Assembly (NCBI RefSeq): GCF_036245475.1
Contig: NZ_BTPM01000001.1
Span: 248,001 to 312,000, forward strand
Length of the DNA: 64,000 nucleotides
Source of the DNA: Vibrio sp. 10N
Lineage (GTDB): Bacteria > Pseudomonadota > Gammaproteobacteria > Enterobacterales > Vibrionaceae
Direction: 5' to 3'
Both the position numbers and the translations under genes were made by a program. This document shows positions 9,653-19,111 of this stretch, in pieces; position 1 is the stretch's first letter, and each line of letters begins with the position of its first letter. Below the pieces are notes generated by a model. That model was not told the origin of the DNA and did no database searches. It saw only the letters and a list, made by a program, of their open reading frames with translations.

Positions 9653-9735
9653 CTGCTTGATTCTCTTATTGTGTTGAGCATGAGCCGGAAGGCTACCACA
9701 AAGAGTGTAGAATCAATATCGCTTCGTTGCCCGAT

Positions 9736-11121
9736 TTATAGTGGCAGCTCTACGTGCATTTTCAGACCGCCTAACTCACTGCGTGACGCCATGATTTGAC
9801 CGCGATGTTGAAGAATCGCGCTTTGCGTGATTGCCAGTCCTAATCCTGTCCCTCCGGAGTCGCGATCGCGAGCGGTGGAGACGCGATAAAACGGTCTAAA
9901 GATATCGTCAAGCTCATCGTCGGGTACCCCAGGACCATCATCTTCGACAACAATGTGTAGCATGTCATCGTGTTGATACAGCGCGATATTGATCTCTGAC
10001 TCACCATAGCGGATCGCATTACGCACGATATTTTCAATCGCACTCATGAGCAGTTTAGGGTTACCAACGATTGAGAGCTCTGGAATGGCTGAGAAGTGCA
10101 ATGTTTTGCCCACTTGCTCGGCTTCAAATTGAGCATCACTAAAGATCTCTTCCCAAAGACTGCTTGCTGGCTGACTTTCGCGGGTGATATGACTGTCGGT
10201 GGTCATCCGGGACAGCTCCAATAGCTCAGCAATCATTTGCTCAAGGCGCTGGGCTTCGGTATCAATGCGGGTCAGCTCTGCGCTCTCACCTTGTTTACGG
10301 GTCGCGAGGCCTGTCGCCATACGAAGCCTTGTGAGAGGTGAGCGCAGCTCGTGGGAGATGTCTGACAGCAGCCTTTGCTGACCGGAAATCATTTGATTGA
10401 CCGCCAGTACCATTTGGTTAAAACTTTGTCCTGCTTGCTTAAACTCTGTTGTGCCAGTTTCTAGAGTCGGATCTGGGTTGAACTCTCCCTTAGCCACACG
10501 CTTGGCGGCGCGCTCTAGACGGCGAGCTGGTTGGCTCAATGCCCACGCTAGCCAAAGCAGAAGCGGTGTGCTGACCGCCATCACCACTAGCAATAGCTGG
10601 AATGGCTTATCAAACATTCTGAGTAAAAACGGCGGAGGTTGATTCCAGCGCATACCGATGTAGAGATCAAACTCTTGCTTCGCGAGGTTTATTGGCATAG
10701 GGCCGACCAGCATGTAGCGGCCGTAAAGCTTTTGCATCGGCTTATCAAACGTATCGACTGAGGTAATGAAGTTTTTAAGCATGCGTTCTTTAAAGTCGAC
10801 GTGTTTCTGGGTACTTAAGATGTTGCCAGCCTTGTCGACAATGAAGAAGCTTGGTCCTTTCGACTTGCGATCTTTATTGTGCATGCGCTCGGATTGATCG
10901 AGCTTATAGATGATGCGGCCAAGATTCGGCTCATTGGCAAATTGGCGCTCAATTCGGTCACGAGCGACACTGATTTGGCCGAGCGTCTCGCTGGAGACCT
11001 CTCTAGCAACGCGAGGATCGAGATGGGGTAGTGCCAGCACCGCAATCAGTACCAACAACATGGTAAACCAAAAGATCGCAAAAATTCGGCCGTAGAGGCT
11101 GCTGATTTTTGGCAATTTCAT
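9736..11121 (-). CDS. cpxA: envelope-stress sensor histidine kinase CpxA
   Basis: 461 aa. Two membrane segments (about 11-31 and 173-195) flank a periplasmic sensor domain. They are followed by a HAMP linker, the H-box with phospho-acceptor His257 (SDISHELRSPLTRLR) and a C-terminal ATPase domain with NAIRYG, DDGPGVP and GGTGLGLAI. It phosphorylates CpxR in response to misfolded envelope proteins and is held off by CpxP. It starts two bases after cpxR ends, so the pair is one operon. Confidence 0.96.
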   Translation of the reverse strand: MKLPKISSLYGRIFAIFWFTMLLVLIAVLALPHLDPRVAREVSSETLGQISVARDRIERQFANEPNLGRIIYKLDQSERMHNKDRKSKGPSFFIVDKAGNILSTQKHVDFKERMLKNFITSVDTFDKPMQKLYGRYMLVGPMPINLAKQEFDLYIGMRWNQPPPFLLRMFDKPFQLLLVVMAVSTPLLLWLAWALSQPARRLERAAKRVAKGEFNPDPTLETGTTEFKQAGQSFNQMVLAVNQMISGQQRLLSDISHELRSPLTRLRMATGLATRKQGESAELTRIDTEAQRLEQMIAELLELSRMTTDSHITRESQPASSLWEEIFSDAQFEAEQVGKTLHFSAIPELSIVGNPKLLMSAIENIVRNAIRYGESEINIALYQHDDMLHIVVEDDGPGVPDDELDDIFRPFYRVSTARDRDSGGTGLGLAITQSAILQHRGQIMASRSELGGLKMHVELPL

Positions 11122-11123
11122 GC

Positions 11124-11807
11124 TTACTCCTTCACCAGCAAGTAGCCACGACCGCGCAAGGTTTTAATTCTTGGCTTACCATCGCTCTTTTCTGGCAGCT
11201 TCTTACGTAAGTTCGAGACGTGCATATCCACTGCTCGGTCGAATGCTGACAGGCGCTTGCCGAGTACTTCAAGACTCAGCGCTTCTTTGGTCAGCGTCTC
11301 CCCAGGGTGCTGAACGAAGTAGTGCAGCAGTGCAAATTCGGTGGTGGTGAGATCGAGTGTCTGGCTTTGGCAGGTGGCTTCTTGTTTTGCAGGGAACACC
11401 TGAATGTCGTCAAAGCGCACTCCATCGGATGCGCTTGATTCTGATTTGCCGTTAGTGCGCCTTAGTATGGCTTTGATACGGGCAAGCAGCTCTCGGTCGC
11501 TAAAAGGCTTAGGTAGATAGTCATCGGCGCCAAGCTCCAGACCGATAACACGGTCTATCTCTTCACCTTTTGCTGTAAGCATCAATACTGGAGTATCCCA
11601 ATTTTCGCGTAGCTTCTTAAGCGTATCCATACCATTGAGGCGCGGCATCATCACATCCATCAAGACTAAATCAATCGCCTCGCTCATTGCCTCTAGGCCT
11701 GCAAACCCATCGTTGGCTTCGGAAACCTCAAAGCCTTCATAGCTCAAGATGTCTTTGAGAAGGCTAGTTAGCTCGGTGTCGTCATCGATAAGAAGGATAT
11801 GTGCCAT
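11124..11807 (-). CDS. cpxR: response regulator CpxR
   Basis: 227 aa, OmpR/PhoB class. The receiver domain has acidic pocket Asp8-Asp10, phospho-acceptor Asp51 (VLMDVMMPRLNG) and Lys101-region KPFSDRELLARI. The C-terminal winged helix ends KTLRGRGYLLVKE. It faces cpxP across a 169-bp gap that holds two CpxR boxes, so it probably regulates both directions including itself. Confidence 0.97.
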   Translation of the reverse strand: MAHILLIDDDTELTSLLKDILSYEGFEVSEANDGFAGLEAMSEAIDLVLMDVMMPRLNGMDTLKKLRENWDTPVLMLTAKGEEIDRVIGLELGADDYLPKPFSDRELLARIKAILRRTNGKSESSASDGVRFDDIQVFPAKQEATCQSQTLDLTTTEFALLHYFVQHPGETLTKEALSLEVLGKRLSAFDRAVDMHVSNLRKKLPEKSDGKPRIKTLRGRGYLLVKE

Positions 11808-11869
11808 GATCTACCTCAGTGTTGTTATACCCTGTAATAATAAAGCGTTCGTGGCTCAAAAAAGCGATC

Positions 11870-11905
11870 TTTACGATTCTTTACGCTCTCTGTACGTTGC
11901 TTTAC
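11870..11905. promoter_or_regulatory. tandem CpxR binding boxes between cpxR and cpxP
   Basis: The E. coli CpxR box is GTAAA-N5-GTAAA; on this strand it reads TTTAC-N5-TTTAC. A perfect copy is at 11870-11884 and a second copy with one mismatch (TGTAC-N5-TTTAC) is at 11891-11905, so the two boxes are spaced 21 bases start to start, about two helical turns on the same face. They lie between the divergent starts of cpxR (11807) and cpxP (11977). Confidence 0.88.
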
Positions 11906-11976
11906 GCCTCAGCTTCTATTCTATACTCAAGCGCTGCAGAGGCAGCCATGGCATGAATCACATAAGGGTAAAGATT

Positions 11977-12498
11977 ATGAAATTTTCAAAAAAATGGGTT
12001 ATCGCTGCAACCGTTCTTCCACTCGCGCTTGGCTCTGCAAGTGTATTAGCATACGGTGGCGGCAAAGGCGGTCATCACGGTAAAGGTGGCGAAGGTATGT
12101 GTGGCGGCTTTGATGGCAAACGCATGTTCCGCGAGCTAGACCTAACGGATGCACAAAAAGAGCAGATGAAGCAGCTACGTGAATCGACCAAAGCGCAAAT
12201 GAAACAGAAGTTTGACGGCGATTTCTCGGCTAAGAAAGCAGAAATGCAAGCTCACCAACAGCAAATGCAAGACCTAGTATTGGCCGATACGTTTGATGCC
12301 GATGCCGCTAACGCATTAGCAACGCAAATGGTTGAGAAGCAAGCGGAGCGCCGCGTGAAGATGCTTGAGAAACAGCATGAAATGATGAGCATCTTAACGC
12401 CAGAGCAGAAAGCGAAGTTTAAAGAGCTGTCTCAAGAGCGCATGGAAAAATGCTGGTCGAAGATGGAGAAGCGTGCAGAAAAACGTGCGTCTGAGTAA
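11977..12498 (+). CDS. cpxP: periplasmic stress protein CpxP (Spy/CpxP family)
   Basis: 173 aa with a signal peptide ending near residue 25 (ASVLA-YGGG). The mature protein has a glycine/histidine-rich stretch (GGGKGGHHGKGGEG), then a helical domain with the two LTxxQ motifs of the family, LTDAQ (56-60) and LTPEQ (140-144). It restrains CpxA and helps misfolded envelope proteins to DegP. The ATG at 11977 has AAGGGTAAAG upstream; an ATG at 11953 would add MNHIRVKI in front of the signal peptide and is less likely. CpxR boxes lie about 75-105 bases upstream. Confidence 0.92.
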   Translation: MKFSKKWVIAATVLPLALGSASVLAYGGGKGGHHGKGGEGMCGGFDGKRMFRELDLTDAQKEQMKQLRESTKAQMKQKFDGDFSAKKAEMQAHQQQMQDLVLADTFDADAANALATQMVEKQAERRVKMLEKQHEMMSILTPEQKAKFKELSQERMEKCWSKMEKRAEKRASE

Positions 12499-12560
12499 GC
12501 ACCACATGCAGTGTTCATGGGCTTAGCCTCCCTGACTCCATGAAAACGAAAGCGGATATT

Positions 12561-12585
12561 AAGCGACCATTTTTGGTCGCTTTTT
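12561..12585 (+). terminator. rho-independent terminator of cpxP
   Basis: Stem AAGCGACCA (12561-12569), TTTT loop, TGGTCGCTT (12574-12582), then further T residues. It defines a cpxP 3' untranslated region of about 85 bases. Confidence 0.9.
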
Positions 12586-12658
12586 CTATTTTTGTCATCA
12601 TTTATCGGTATACTTGCTTTGTGTTCAGAAATATCTTCAAGGAACTATCACTTAGCGC

Positions 12659-13567
12659 ATGAAGGACAATTACGCGAAATTAGTGACCACGGCTGCTTGG
12701 GCGGCGACCACGGTTGCGACCATTCTATTAATTGCTAAAGTTGTCACCTGGTGGGTGACAGGCTCGGTCAGTTTGCTGGCCTCTCTCATAGACTCTCTGC
12801 TGGATATTGCCGCCTCATTGATCAACTTGATTGTGGTCCGCTACTCGCTGCAACCGGCGGATAAAGAGCATACATTTGGACATGGCAAGGCCGAATCGCT
12901 GGCCGCATTAGCGCAGTCGATGTTCATTACTGGCTCCGCATGTTTTCTTATTCTTAACGGCATCGATCGTTTCTTCCGGCCTCATGAACTTCAATCGCCA
13001 GAATTAGGCATTTATGTCAGTTTGTTTGCATTGGTAATGACATCAGGTTTGGTTGCGTTTCAAAAGTACGTGGTCAGAAAAACCGGCAGTCAGGCGATTG
13101 CAGCCGATTCACTGCATTATCAAACTGACTTATACATGAACGTGGCGATCATGGTGGCTCTGGGACTGAGTTGGTATGGCATTGGTCAAGCCGACTCGGT
13201 GTTTGCGGTTGGTATTGGTGTGTTTATTTTGGTGAGTGCGATAAAAATGGCCTATGAGTCAGTGCAATCGCTGCTTGATCGCCAACTGCCAGAGGAAGAA
13301 TTGGTGGTGATACGCCAGGTGTGTAACGACGTTGAGGGTGTGATCGGTGTTCATCAGTTGAGAACGCGCATGTCAGGCCCGGTTCGTTTCATTCAGTTAC
13401 ACTTAGAGTTGGATGATCATTTACCATTGATAGAGGCGCATCGTATTGCTGATATGGCGGAAGAAGAGGTCATCAAGGCGTTTCCTGGTGCAGATGTGAT
13501 CATTCACCAAGACCCTTATTCTGTGGTGCTTCACGAAGAGGCGAAACAGAAACAGCAGGACTTTTGA
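12659..13567 (+). CDS. fieF: cation-efflux pump FieF (CDF family)
   Basis: 302 aa, about the length of E. coli FieF/YiiP. It exports Zn(II)/Fe(II) in exchange for protons. Six membrane segments are visible, and the transport-site residues line up exactly with the known protein: Asp45 and Asp49 (SLIDSLLD) and His153 and Asp157 (LHYQTD). The cytoplasmic C-terminal domain (about 210-302) carries further histidines. The gene order cpxP-fieF-pfkA is the same as in E. coli. Confidence 0.95.
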   Translation: MKDNYAKLVTTAAWAATTVATILLIAKVVTWWVTGSVSLLASLIDSLLDIAASLINLIVVRYSLQPADKEHTFGHGKAESLAALAQSMFITGSACFLILNGIDRFFRPHELQSPELGIYVSLFALVMTSGLVAFQKYVVRKTGSQAIAADSLHYQTDLYMNVAIMVALGLSWYGIGQADSVFAVGIGVFILVSAIKMAYESVQSLLDRQLPEEELVVIRQVCNDVEGVIGVHQLRTRMSGPVRFIQLHLELDDHLPLIEAHRIADMAEEEVIKAFPGADVIIHQDPYSVVLHEEAKQKQQDF

Positions 13568-13855
13568 GCCTCAGGGCGTGAGTGATAAAACGCAGTCATA
13601 AGCGGCTTTGTGGTAATGGCAATGTTAAATTCCATTGTCTATTATCAATGCGCGTGATAAAAAAGTGCGATTCTGATGTGAATCAACGTTCGAGCCAGTA
13701 TAAACTGTAATACTCTTACATAAGTAATAAAGTTACGTCAGTGATGTTTTGGGGAACACACTGAGCCCAGTGTAACGATAACAAGATTTCCGTATGCCGC
13801 CGTCGAGGGCGTCATACTTAAAATTTAAAATTAGATTGCCAAATCGAGGGTGAGC

Positions 13856-14818
13856 ATGATTAAGAAAATTGGTGTTTTGACAAGTGGTGGTGACGCACCG
13901 GGTATGAATGCTGCTGTACGCGGCGTGGTACGTACTGCTCTGTCAGAGGGTTTGGAAGTGTACGGTGTATACGACGGCTATCTTGGTCTGTACGAAGACC
14001 GCATCAAGCCTCTTGACCGTTCAAGCGTTTCTGATGTGATCAACCGTGGTGGTACATTCCTAGGTTCTGCGCGCTTCCCAGAATTCAAAGAAGTGGAAGT
14101 TCGTGAGAAAGCCATTGAGAACCTGAAAAAGCACGGCATCGACGCATTGGTTGTTGTTGGTGGTGACGGCTCTTACATGGGCGCGAAGAAGCTAACTGAA
14201 ATGGGTTACCCATGTATCGGTCTTCCAGGCACTATCGATAACGATATCGCTGGCACTGATTACACAATTGGTTACCTAACGGCACTAAACACCGTTATCG
14301 ATGCGATTGACCGTCTACGTGATACGTCATCTTCACACCAACGTATCTCTATCGTTGAGATCATGGGTCGTCACTGTGGTGACCTAACCCTAATGTCAGC
14401 AATTGCAGGCGGCTGTGAGTACATCATCACACCAGAGACAGGTCTGAACAAAGACCAGCTGATCAGCAACATCCAAGACGGTATTGCGAAAGGTAAGAAG
14501 CACGCGATCATCGCGCTTACTGAGCTAATGATGGATGCGAACGAACTAGCGAAAGAGATCGAAGATGCGACTGGTCGTGAAACTCGCGCGACAGTACTAG
14601 GTCACATCCAACGTGGTGGTCGTCCAACAGCATTCGACCGTGTTCTAGCTTCTCGCATGGGTAACTACGCGGTTCACCTACTACTAGAAGGTCACGGCGG
14701 CCGTTGTGTGGGCATTCAGAAAGAGCAACTGGTTCACCACGACATCATCGATGCTATCGAGAACATGAAGCGTCCAGTTCGCACTGACCTATTCAAGGTT
14801 GCAGAAGAGCTGTTCTAA
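13856..14818 (+). CDS. pfkA: 6-phosphofructokinase I
   Basis: 320 aa when started at the ATG at 13856, which has GAGGG five bases upstream and gives the same N-terminus as E. coli PfkA ([20 protein letters not shown]). A GTG two codons earlier overlaps that ribosome site. It phosphorylates fructose 6-phosphate with ATP. Motifs are GGDAPG for ATP, GGDGS (103-107) and the catalytic GTIDND (125-130). It stands alone behind a 288-bp leader region. Confidence 0.97.
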   Translation: MIKKIGVLTSGGDAPGMNAAVRGVVRTALSEGLEVYGVYDGYLGLYEDRIKPLDRSSVSDVINRGGTFLGSARFPEFKEVEVREKAIENLKKHGIDALVVVGGDGSYMGAKKLTEMGYPCIGLPGTIDNDIAGTDYTIGYLTALNTVIDAIDRLRDTSSSHQRISIVEIMGRHCGDLTLMSAIAGGCEYIITPETGLNKDQLISNIQDGIAKGKKHAIIALTELMMDANELAKEIEDATGRETRATVLGHIQRGGRPTAFDRVLASRMGNYAVHLLLEGHGGRCVGIQKEQLVHHDIIDAIENMKRPVRTDLFKVAEELF

Positions 14819-14840
14819 TTCGGCCTTCTCTCGAGAATAG

Positions 14841-14868
14841 AAAAACCGCTGCCTTGGCAGCGGTTTTT
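14841..14868. terminator. terminator after pfkA
   Basis: A5 then CCGCTGCC paired with GGCAGCGG, then T5; fully symmetric, so it can act in both directions. It is followed by a second hairpin for tpiA. Confidence 0.9.
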
Positions 14869-14903
14869 GTTTGCCCGCAGTAAAGTGGCAGGCACGCAGA
14901 CAC

Positions 14904-14930
14904 AAAAAAGCCGGCTCAATGGAGCCGGCT
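14904..14930 (-). terminator. rho-independent terminator of tpiA
   Basis: On the minus strand AGCCGGCTC and GAGCCGGCT form a 9-bp stem (14922-14930 with 14909-14917) followed by T6. It begins 18 bases after the tpiA stop. Confidence 0.9.
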
Positions 14931-14947
14931 CTTGGTAATCGGTTCGA

Positions 14948-15721
14948 TTACTTAGCTTTTGCTGCTGCCGCTGCTTTAGCGATTGCTGCGAAGCTCTTAG
15001 CGTCTAGAGATGCGCCACCAACTAGAGCACCGTCGATGTCTGGTTGTGAGAAGTAAGCTTCTGCGTTCTCTGGCTTAACAGAACCACCGTATTGGATGAT
15101 TACTTGTTCAGCTACTGCTTCGTCTTTTGCTGCGATTAGAGCACGGATAGAAGCGTGGATACGCTGTGCGTCTTCTGCAGTTGCTGCTTTACCAGTACCG
15201 ATAGCCCAGATTGGCTCGTATGCGATGATAGCGTCGTTTAGCGCTTCAACACCGTAAGCGTCGATTACTGCGTTGATTTGACGTGCACATACTGCTTCAG
15301 TTTCGCCAGCTTCGTTTTGAGCTTCAGATTCACCGATACAGAAAACTGGCTTCAGGCCGTTCTCTTTTAGGAATGCGAATTTCTTAGCGATGAACTCGTC
15401 TGATTCGTTGTGGTATTCACGACGCTCAGAGTGACCGATGATGATGTGAGTTGCACCAAAGTCTTTTAGCATCTCTGGAGACATGTCGCCAGTGAAAGCA
15501 CCGCTGTTGTTTAGGTCAGTGTTTTGTGCACCAAGGATGATCTTGTTGCCGCCTTCTGCGATAACACGCTCAGCTAGGTCGATGTAAAGTGCTGGTGGAG
15601 CTACCGCCACGTCTACACCAGTTACGCCTTCAAGTTCAGCGTTTAGACCAGTTAGCAGCTCAGTTACCATTGCTTTGCTGCCGTTGAGTTTCCAGTTACC
15701 CATAACTACAGGTTGACGCAT
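14948..15721 (-). CDS. tpiA: triosephosphate isomerase
   Basis: 257 aa TIM barrel that interconverts dihydroxyacetone phosphate and glyceraldehyde 3-phosphate. Catalytic residues are Lys11 (NWKLNG), His97 (IIGHSERR) and Glu169 ([11 protein letters not shown]). The phosphate loop GGSVKPENA is present. It converges on pfkA; in E. coli the two are also close. The alanine/lysine-rich C-terminus ([10 protein letters not shown]) is unusual in composition but normal for Vibrio-type TpiA. Confidence 0.98.
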   Translation of the reverse strand: MRQPVVMGNWKLNGSKAMVTELLTGLNAELEGVTGVDVAVAPPALYIDLAERVIAEGGNKIILGAQNTDLNNSGAFTGDMSPEMLKDFGATHIIIGHSERREYHNESDEFIAKKFAFLKENGLKPVFCIGESEAQNEAGETEAVCARQINAVIDAYGVEALNDAIIAYEPIWAIGTGKAATAEDAQRIHASIRALIAAKDEAVAEQVIIQYGGSVKPENAEAYFSQPDIDGALVGGASLDAKSFAAIAKAAAAAKAK

Positions 15722-15973
15722 GAGATTTTCTCCAAAATCAGTGTTTGTAATAAACGAATGTAAAAAATAAACGTGATTACGAAAGAATATAACAGATTAA
15801 TTCACGTAGATCATGATTGGGGTCATTTCTTTATCGCTTTGGTATCATATCCTAACAATTGTCCAGAATGGCTTGCCCAAGTGATCCAGTAAACAGAATA
15901 ATAGAATACTTCTCGGCATTTTACTCGCGGCTTGTTATACCTTGTCGGTTATTGGCGAAAAAAAGGAAGTCGT

Positions 15974-16321
15974 ATGCCGAATCTGGTTTTGGAATATTCA
16001 AATACAGCCGATGAAAGGTTGAATGTACAAGGGCTATTGGAAGATCTGCACCATGTGACACTCAACTGTGGGCTGTTTGATGCTGACTCGGTAAAGTCTC
16101 GCTCACTGCGCAGCCATAACTGGTTGATTGGCGAGTACGGGGACAGTGAAGATTTTTTGCATATCAGCTTTGAGTTGTTGTCCGGACGAACGGATGAGCA
16201 AAAACGCGAGTTGTCGCGTAAGCTGATGGAAGTACTTAGAGAGCAGGCGAGCCATATCAAGAGTTTGACTGTGAACATTCGTGATATGGACAAAGCCTGC
16301 TTTCAAAAGATTACTAATTAA
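15974..16321 (+). CDS. 5-carboxymethyl-2-hydroxymuconate isomerase-like (tautomerase superfamily)
   Basis: 115 aa from the ATG at 15974, which has AAAAGGAAG upstream; in-frame codons further upstream (from 15932) have no ribosome site and would hide the N-terminal proline. After Met removal Pro1 (MPNLVLEYS) is exposed, the general-base residue of the tautomerase superfamily, and the layout resembles HpaF/CHMI. No homoprotocatechuate pathway genes are nearby, so the physiological substrate is unknown. It is followed 15 bases later by a DUF805 gene and probably shares its transcript. Confidence 0.82.
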   Translation: MPNLVLEYSNTADERLNVQGLLEDLHHVTLNCGLFDADSVKSRSLRSHNWLIGEYGDSEDFLHISFELLSGRTDEQKRELSRKLMEVLREQASHIKSLTVNIRDMDKACFQKITN

Positions 16322-16336
16322 TATGAGAGTGATTTG

Positions 16337-16762
16337 ATGTCGTTAAAGTCGTTACTGTTTTCTTTTAATGGCCGCATTGGTCGTAAGACGTTCTGGATGT
16401 GGAATGTCTGTTATTACTTGGCCATCATGGTGTGTGCTCAGGGATTGAATTATCTGTTCCCAAACGTGGTGCACTTTTTATTGCCGGTGCTCTTAGTGGT
16501 ACTGCTTATCCCTGATTTGGCGATTACCGCCAAGCGTTGGCACGACCGTAATAAATCCAGCTGGTGGCTGCTATTAAATGTACCGCTAGTTTTTGGACGC
16601 ATGAGTTTGCCTACGCTGGATCCGGCGACGGCTGCGCAGCCTTCCTTAGTTCAAAGTGTGATTTCATTGGTGGCGTTAGCGTGTGGTGCTTGGATTTTGG
16701 TGGAGTGTGGTTTCCTTAAAGGAACCGATGGTCAAAACCAATATGGTGATGAGCCCCAATAA
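16337..16762 (+). CDS. DUF805 family inner-membrane protein
   Basis: 141 aa with about four membrane segments and the DUF805 signature at both ends: FSFNGRIGRKTFWMWN near the start and KRWHDRNKSSWW near residues 65-76, with GTDGQNQYG at the C-terminus. Function unknown. ATG at 16337 is preferred over the adjoining TTG at 16334. It follows the tautomerase-like gene by 15 bases and is closed by a strong hairpin. Confidence 0.88.
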   Translation: MSLKSLLFSFNGRIGRKTFWMWNVCYYLAIMVCAQGLNYLFPNVVHFLLPVLLVVLLIPDLAITAKRWHDRNKSSWWLLLNVPLVFGRMSLPTLDPATAAQPSLVQSVISLVALACGAWILVECGFLKGTDGQNQYGDEPQ

Positions 16763-16780
16763 TCCATCGATGAAAATAGC

Positions 16781-16808
16781 GAAAAGGGAAGCAAGTGCTT
16801 CCCTTTTC
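16781..16808. terminator. bidirectional terminator DUF805 / DUF3135
   Basis: AAAAGGGAAGCA (16782-16793) pairs with TGCTTCCCTTTT (16796-16807) across a two-base centre. The A and T runs make it usable from both converging genes. Confidence 0.85.
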
Positions 16809-16847
16809 TGTTTCTATCCGTCGTAAGACAAGAATCGTCTGGTACCC

Positions 16848-17177
16848 TTATCGCCAATTTTTCCCACGTTCAAAAGGGACGATATCTGCGCTTGGTTGGC
16901 TGGTATGCGTGTCTCCTTGCAGCGCATCGGCAAATTTGACGATTTGTTTGTGTAGCTCTTCTCTTAAAAGCACATTGGCATGTATCGGGTTTTTGGCGCG
17001 TTCTAGTACCCGCTCGATGTGTGATTGCTGGGCATGCAGTCTTGGTTGCATGTCACTGGAACAGCTGGCAATGAATTGTTCACACAGCTGGTGTCGTAGC
17101 TGGCTTAACTGCTCTGGGTTGTCTTTGGCCATTGCTGCCAGCTCTTCGAATGAAGGGAGTGAGATCGACTCTGCCAT
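16848..17177 (-). CDS. DUF3135 family protein
   Basis: 109 aa, cytoplasmic, largely helical, rich in Glu, Gln and His, with no membrane segment. It resembles the small DUF3135 family found in Vibrio and relatives, for which no function is known. It stands alone between a DUF805 gene and the SufR-like regulator; 126 bases separate it from the regulator's stop codon. Confidence 0.78.
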   Translation of the reverse strand: MAESISLPSFEELAAMAKDNPEQLSQLRHQLCEQFIASCSSDMQPRLHAQQSHIERVLERAKNPIHANVLLREELHKQIVKFADALQGDTHTSQPSADIVPFERGKNWR

Positions 17178-17303
17178 GTCTGCATTCCTCTGCTAACTAA
17201 CGGTACTGCCTAACCCGAACCTGAGTTGGTGTGTATAGTTAGCCTAGGAGCTAATGACAGAAGACAAAATAAAAAGCTTTCAATGTCTCAGTAGTGAGAC
17301 AGC

Positions 17304-17927
17304 TTACTCGCCTTTTGGTTGGAAGGTGTAGACGCAGCGTCTTTCACCTTGGACGATATGTTCATCGCGCTTAACCGCAACATCTTCACCAACAAGTGAT
17401 TGAAACACATTGAGTTCTGACTGGCATAACGCTTCACATCGAGTGGCGGCGATACAGATGGGACAGTGATTCTCAATCAATCGGTAGCCATCACCGGCTT
17501 CCTCACACTCTGCCATGTAGCCATCTTTTTCTCTTAGCTCAGCTAACTTGGTGACCTTGCTGTGCAAATCCGTCAGCGTTTCAAAGTGTTGGCGATAGGT
17601 CGCAAGTGTGTTTTGTTCGCGTTCTTTAGCCACTTTGTCCAATCCTTCGGAGCCGAATACGGTTTCAATGGCATCGATAAACTGAATGGTGAGATCGCTG
17701 TGACGATCGGAGAAACGAGCATGCCCTTTGGCAGTGAGTGACCAATGCCTGTTTGGACGGCCGACTTTGACTTTGACATCCTCAAACTTTAAGAAGCCTT
17801 CTTCTTCAAGGCTTTGTAGGTGTTGTCTCGCGCCCATGGTGGTAATGCCTAAACGTTCCGCAATACGTTTGGCAGTGACAGCGCCTTCGCGTTTTATGAT
17901 GTCTATGATGTGGTCGGTGGCTTTCAT
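17304..17927 (-). CDS. SufR-like helix-turn-helix regulator with cysteine cluster
   Basis: 207 aa. An N-terminal winged helix-turn-helix at about 1-60 (TAKRIAERLGITTMGARQHL) is followed by a basic hinge with GRPNRHWSLT and a C-terminal domain. The C-terminal domain carries Cys155-x2-Cys158, Cys164, Cys168 and Cys198, plus Cys141. The arrangement resembles SufR/COG2345 regulators, which bind an iron-sulfur cluster and control Fe-S assembly genes. No suf or isc genes are in the window, so its targets are unknown. It could sense iron, oxygen or nitrosative stress. Confidence 0.8.
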   Translation of the reverse strand: MKATDHIIDIIKREGAVTAKRIAERLGITTMGARQHLQSLEEEGFLKFEDVKVKVGRPNRHWSLTAKGHARFSDRHSDLTIQFIDAIETVFGSEGLDKVAKEREQNTLATYRQHFETLTDLHSKVTKLAELREKDGYMAECEEAGDGYRLIENHCPICIAATRCEALCQSELNVFQSLVGEDVAVKRDEHIVQGERRCVYTFQPKGE

Positions 17928-18055
17928 CAGTGAATCCGTTCGTTTGTTCAGCCTGAGGTAAAGATAGTCGGGGTATTATGGCGGATAAGGTTAATAAAGC
18001 AAATGATTTACAATCTTGAGATTGGCATTCCAGCAGTATCGACTTGCATAGATAT

Positions 18056-18082
18056 AAAAAAAGCGCTGATAACCATCAGCGC
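18056..18082 (-). terminator. rho-independent terminator of glpX
   Basis: On the minus strand GCGCTGAT-GGTT-ATCAGCGC (18082 to 18063) is followed by T7. It starts 21 bases after the glpX stop. Confidence 0.92.
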
Positions 18083-18103
18083 CTTTGACGAAGCTTTATT
18101 AAC

Positions 18104-19111
18104 TTATAGGATGATGTCGCGGATTTCTGGATCTTTACGCTCTAAATAGTGCGTAGACTTGATGCGACGAATCGTGCGGCAGCGTCCACGAATCAGCAAG
18201 GTCTCAGTCGTTGCAATATTACCTTGACGAGTGATGCCTTCAAGAAGGTCACCTTTGGTAATGCCGGTCGCTGAGAATACGACATTGTCGCTACGAGCCA
18301 TGTCTTCCATGCGTAATACGACGTTTGCTTCAACGCCCATTTCAGCGCAGCGTGCTAGCTCATCTTGGCCAGCAGTGCGGTTTTCTTCGGTATCACCTTT
18401 AACAACGTGGCGTGGCAGCAGTCGGCCATTCATGTCGCCATCCAGTGCGCGGATAACCGCAGCAGAGACCACCCCTTCTGGAGCGCCGCCAATGCAGTAC
18501 ATCACATCTACTTCGCTATCTGGCATACACGTTAGGATAGAAGCGGCCACATCACCATCTGGCACCGCGAAAACGCGAACACCCATTGCTTGCATCTCGG
18601 CAATAACGGTGTCGTGACGTGGCTTAGCAAGCGTTGTCACTACCAGCGTATCTAGAGTTTTACCCAGTGCCGCAGCGATGTTTTTTAGGTTTTCAGTCAG
18701 TGGTTTATTAAGGTCAATCACGCCTTTCGCGCCAGGTCCCACCACGAGCTTTTCCATGTACATGTCTGGCGCTTTCAAGAAGCTGCCTTTTTCACCAGCG
18801 GCAAGCACAGCAAGGGCATTGGATTGACCCATCGCCGTCATGCGAGTCCCTTCGATAGGATCAACTGCGATGTCGACGGCATCACCGCCAATACCTACTT
18901 GCTCACCGATGTACAGCATAGGTGCGTCATCGATTTCACCCTCACCAATAACGATTTCACCTTCGATGTCGGTCTTGTTCAGTAGGCTGCGCATGACCTC
19001 CACCGCTGCACCATCGGCAGCATTTTTGTCGCCTCGGCCTAGCCACTTATAGCCTGCTAGGGCGGCACCTTCGGTAACTCGTGAAAAAGCCATTGCTAAA
19101 TCGCGCTTCAT
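18104..19111 (-). CDS. glpX: class II fructose-1,6-bisphosphatase
   Basis: 335 aa, normal GlpX length. It hydrolyses fructose 1,6-bisphosphate in gluconeogenesis. Metal-binding motifs are GEGEIDDAP (Glu57, Glu59, Asp61) and DPIEGT (Asp84-Thr89), with GGAPEG further on. In E. coli it is the third gene of glpFKX; here it stands alone beside zapB, which is also its E. coli neighbour. Confidence 0.97.
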   Translation of the reverse strand: MKRDLAMAFSRVTEGAALAGYKWLGRGDKNAADGAAVEVMRSLLNKTDIEGEIVIGEGEIDDAPMLYIGEQVGIGGDAVDIAVDPIEGTRMTAMGQSNALAVLAAGEKGSFLKAPDMYMEKLVVGPGAKGVIDLNKPLTENLKNIAAALGKTLDTLVVTTLAKPRHDTVIAEMQAMGVRVFAVPDGDVAASILTCMPDSEVDVMYCIGGAPEGVVSAAVIRALDGDMNGRLLPRHVVKGDTEENRTAGQDELARCAEMGVEANVVLRMEDMARSDNVVFSATGITKGDLLEGITRQGNIATTETLLIRGRCRTIRRIKSTHYLERKDPEIRDIIL

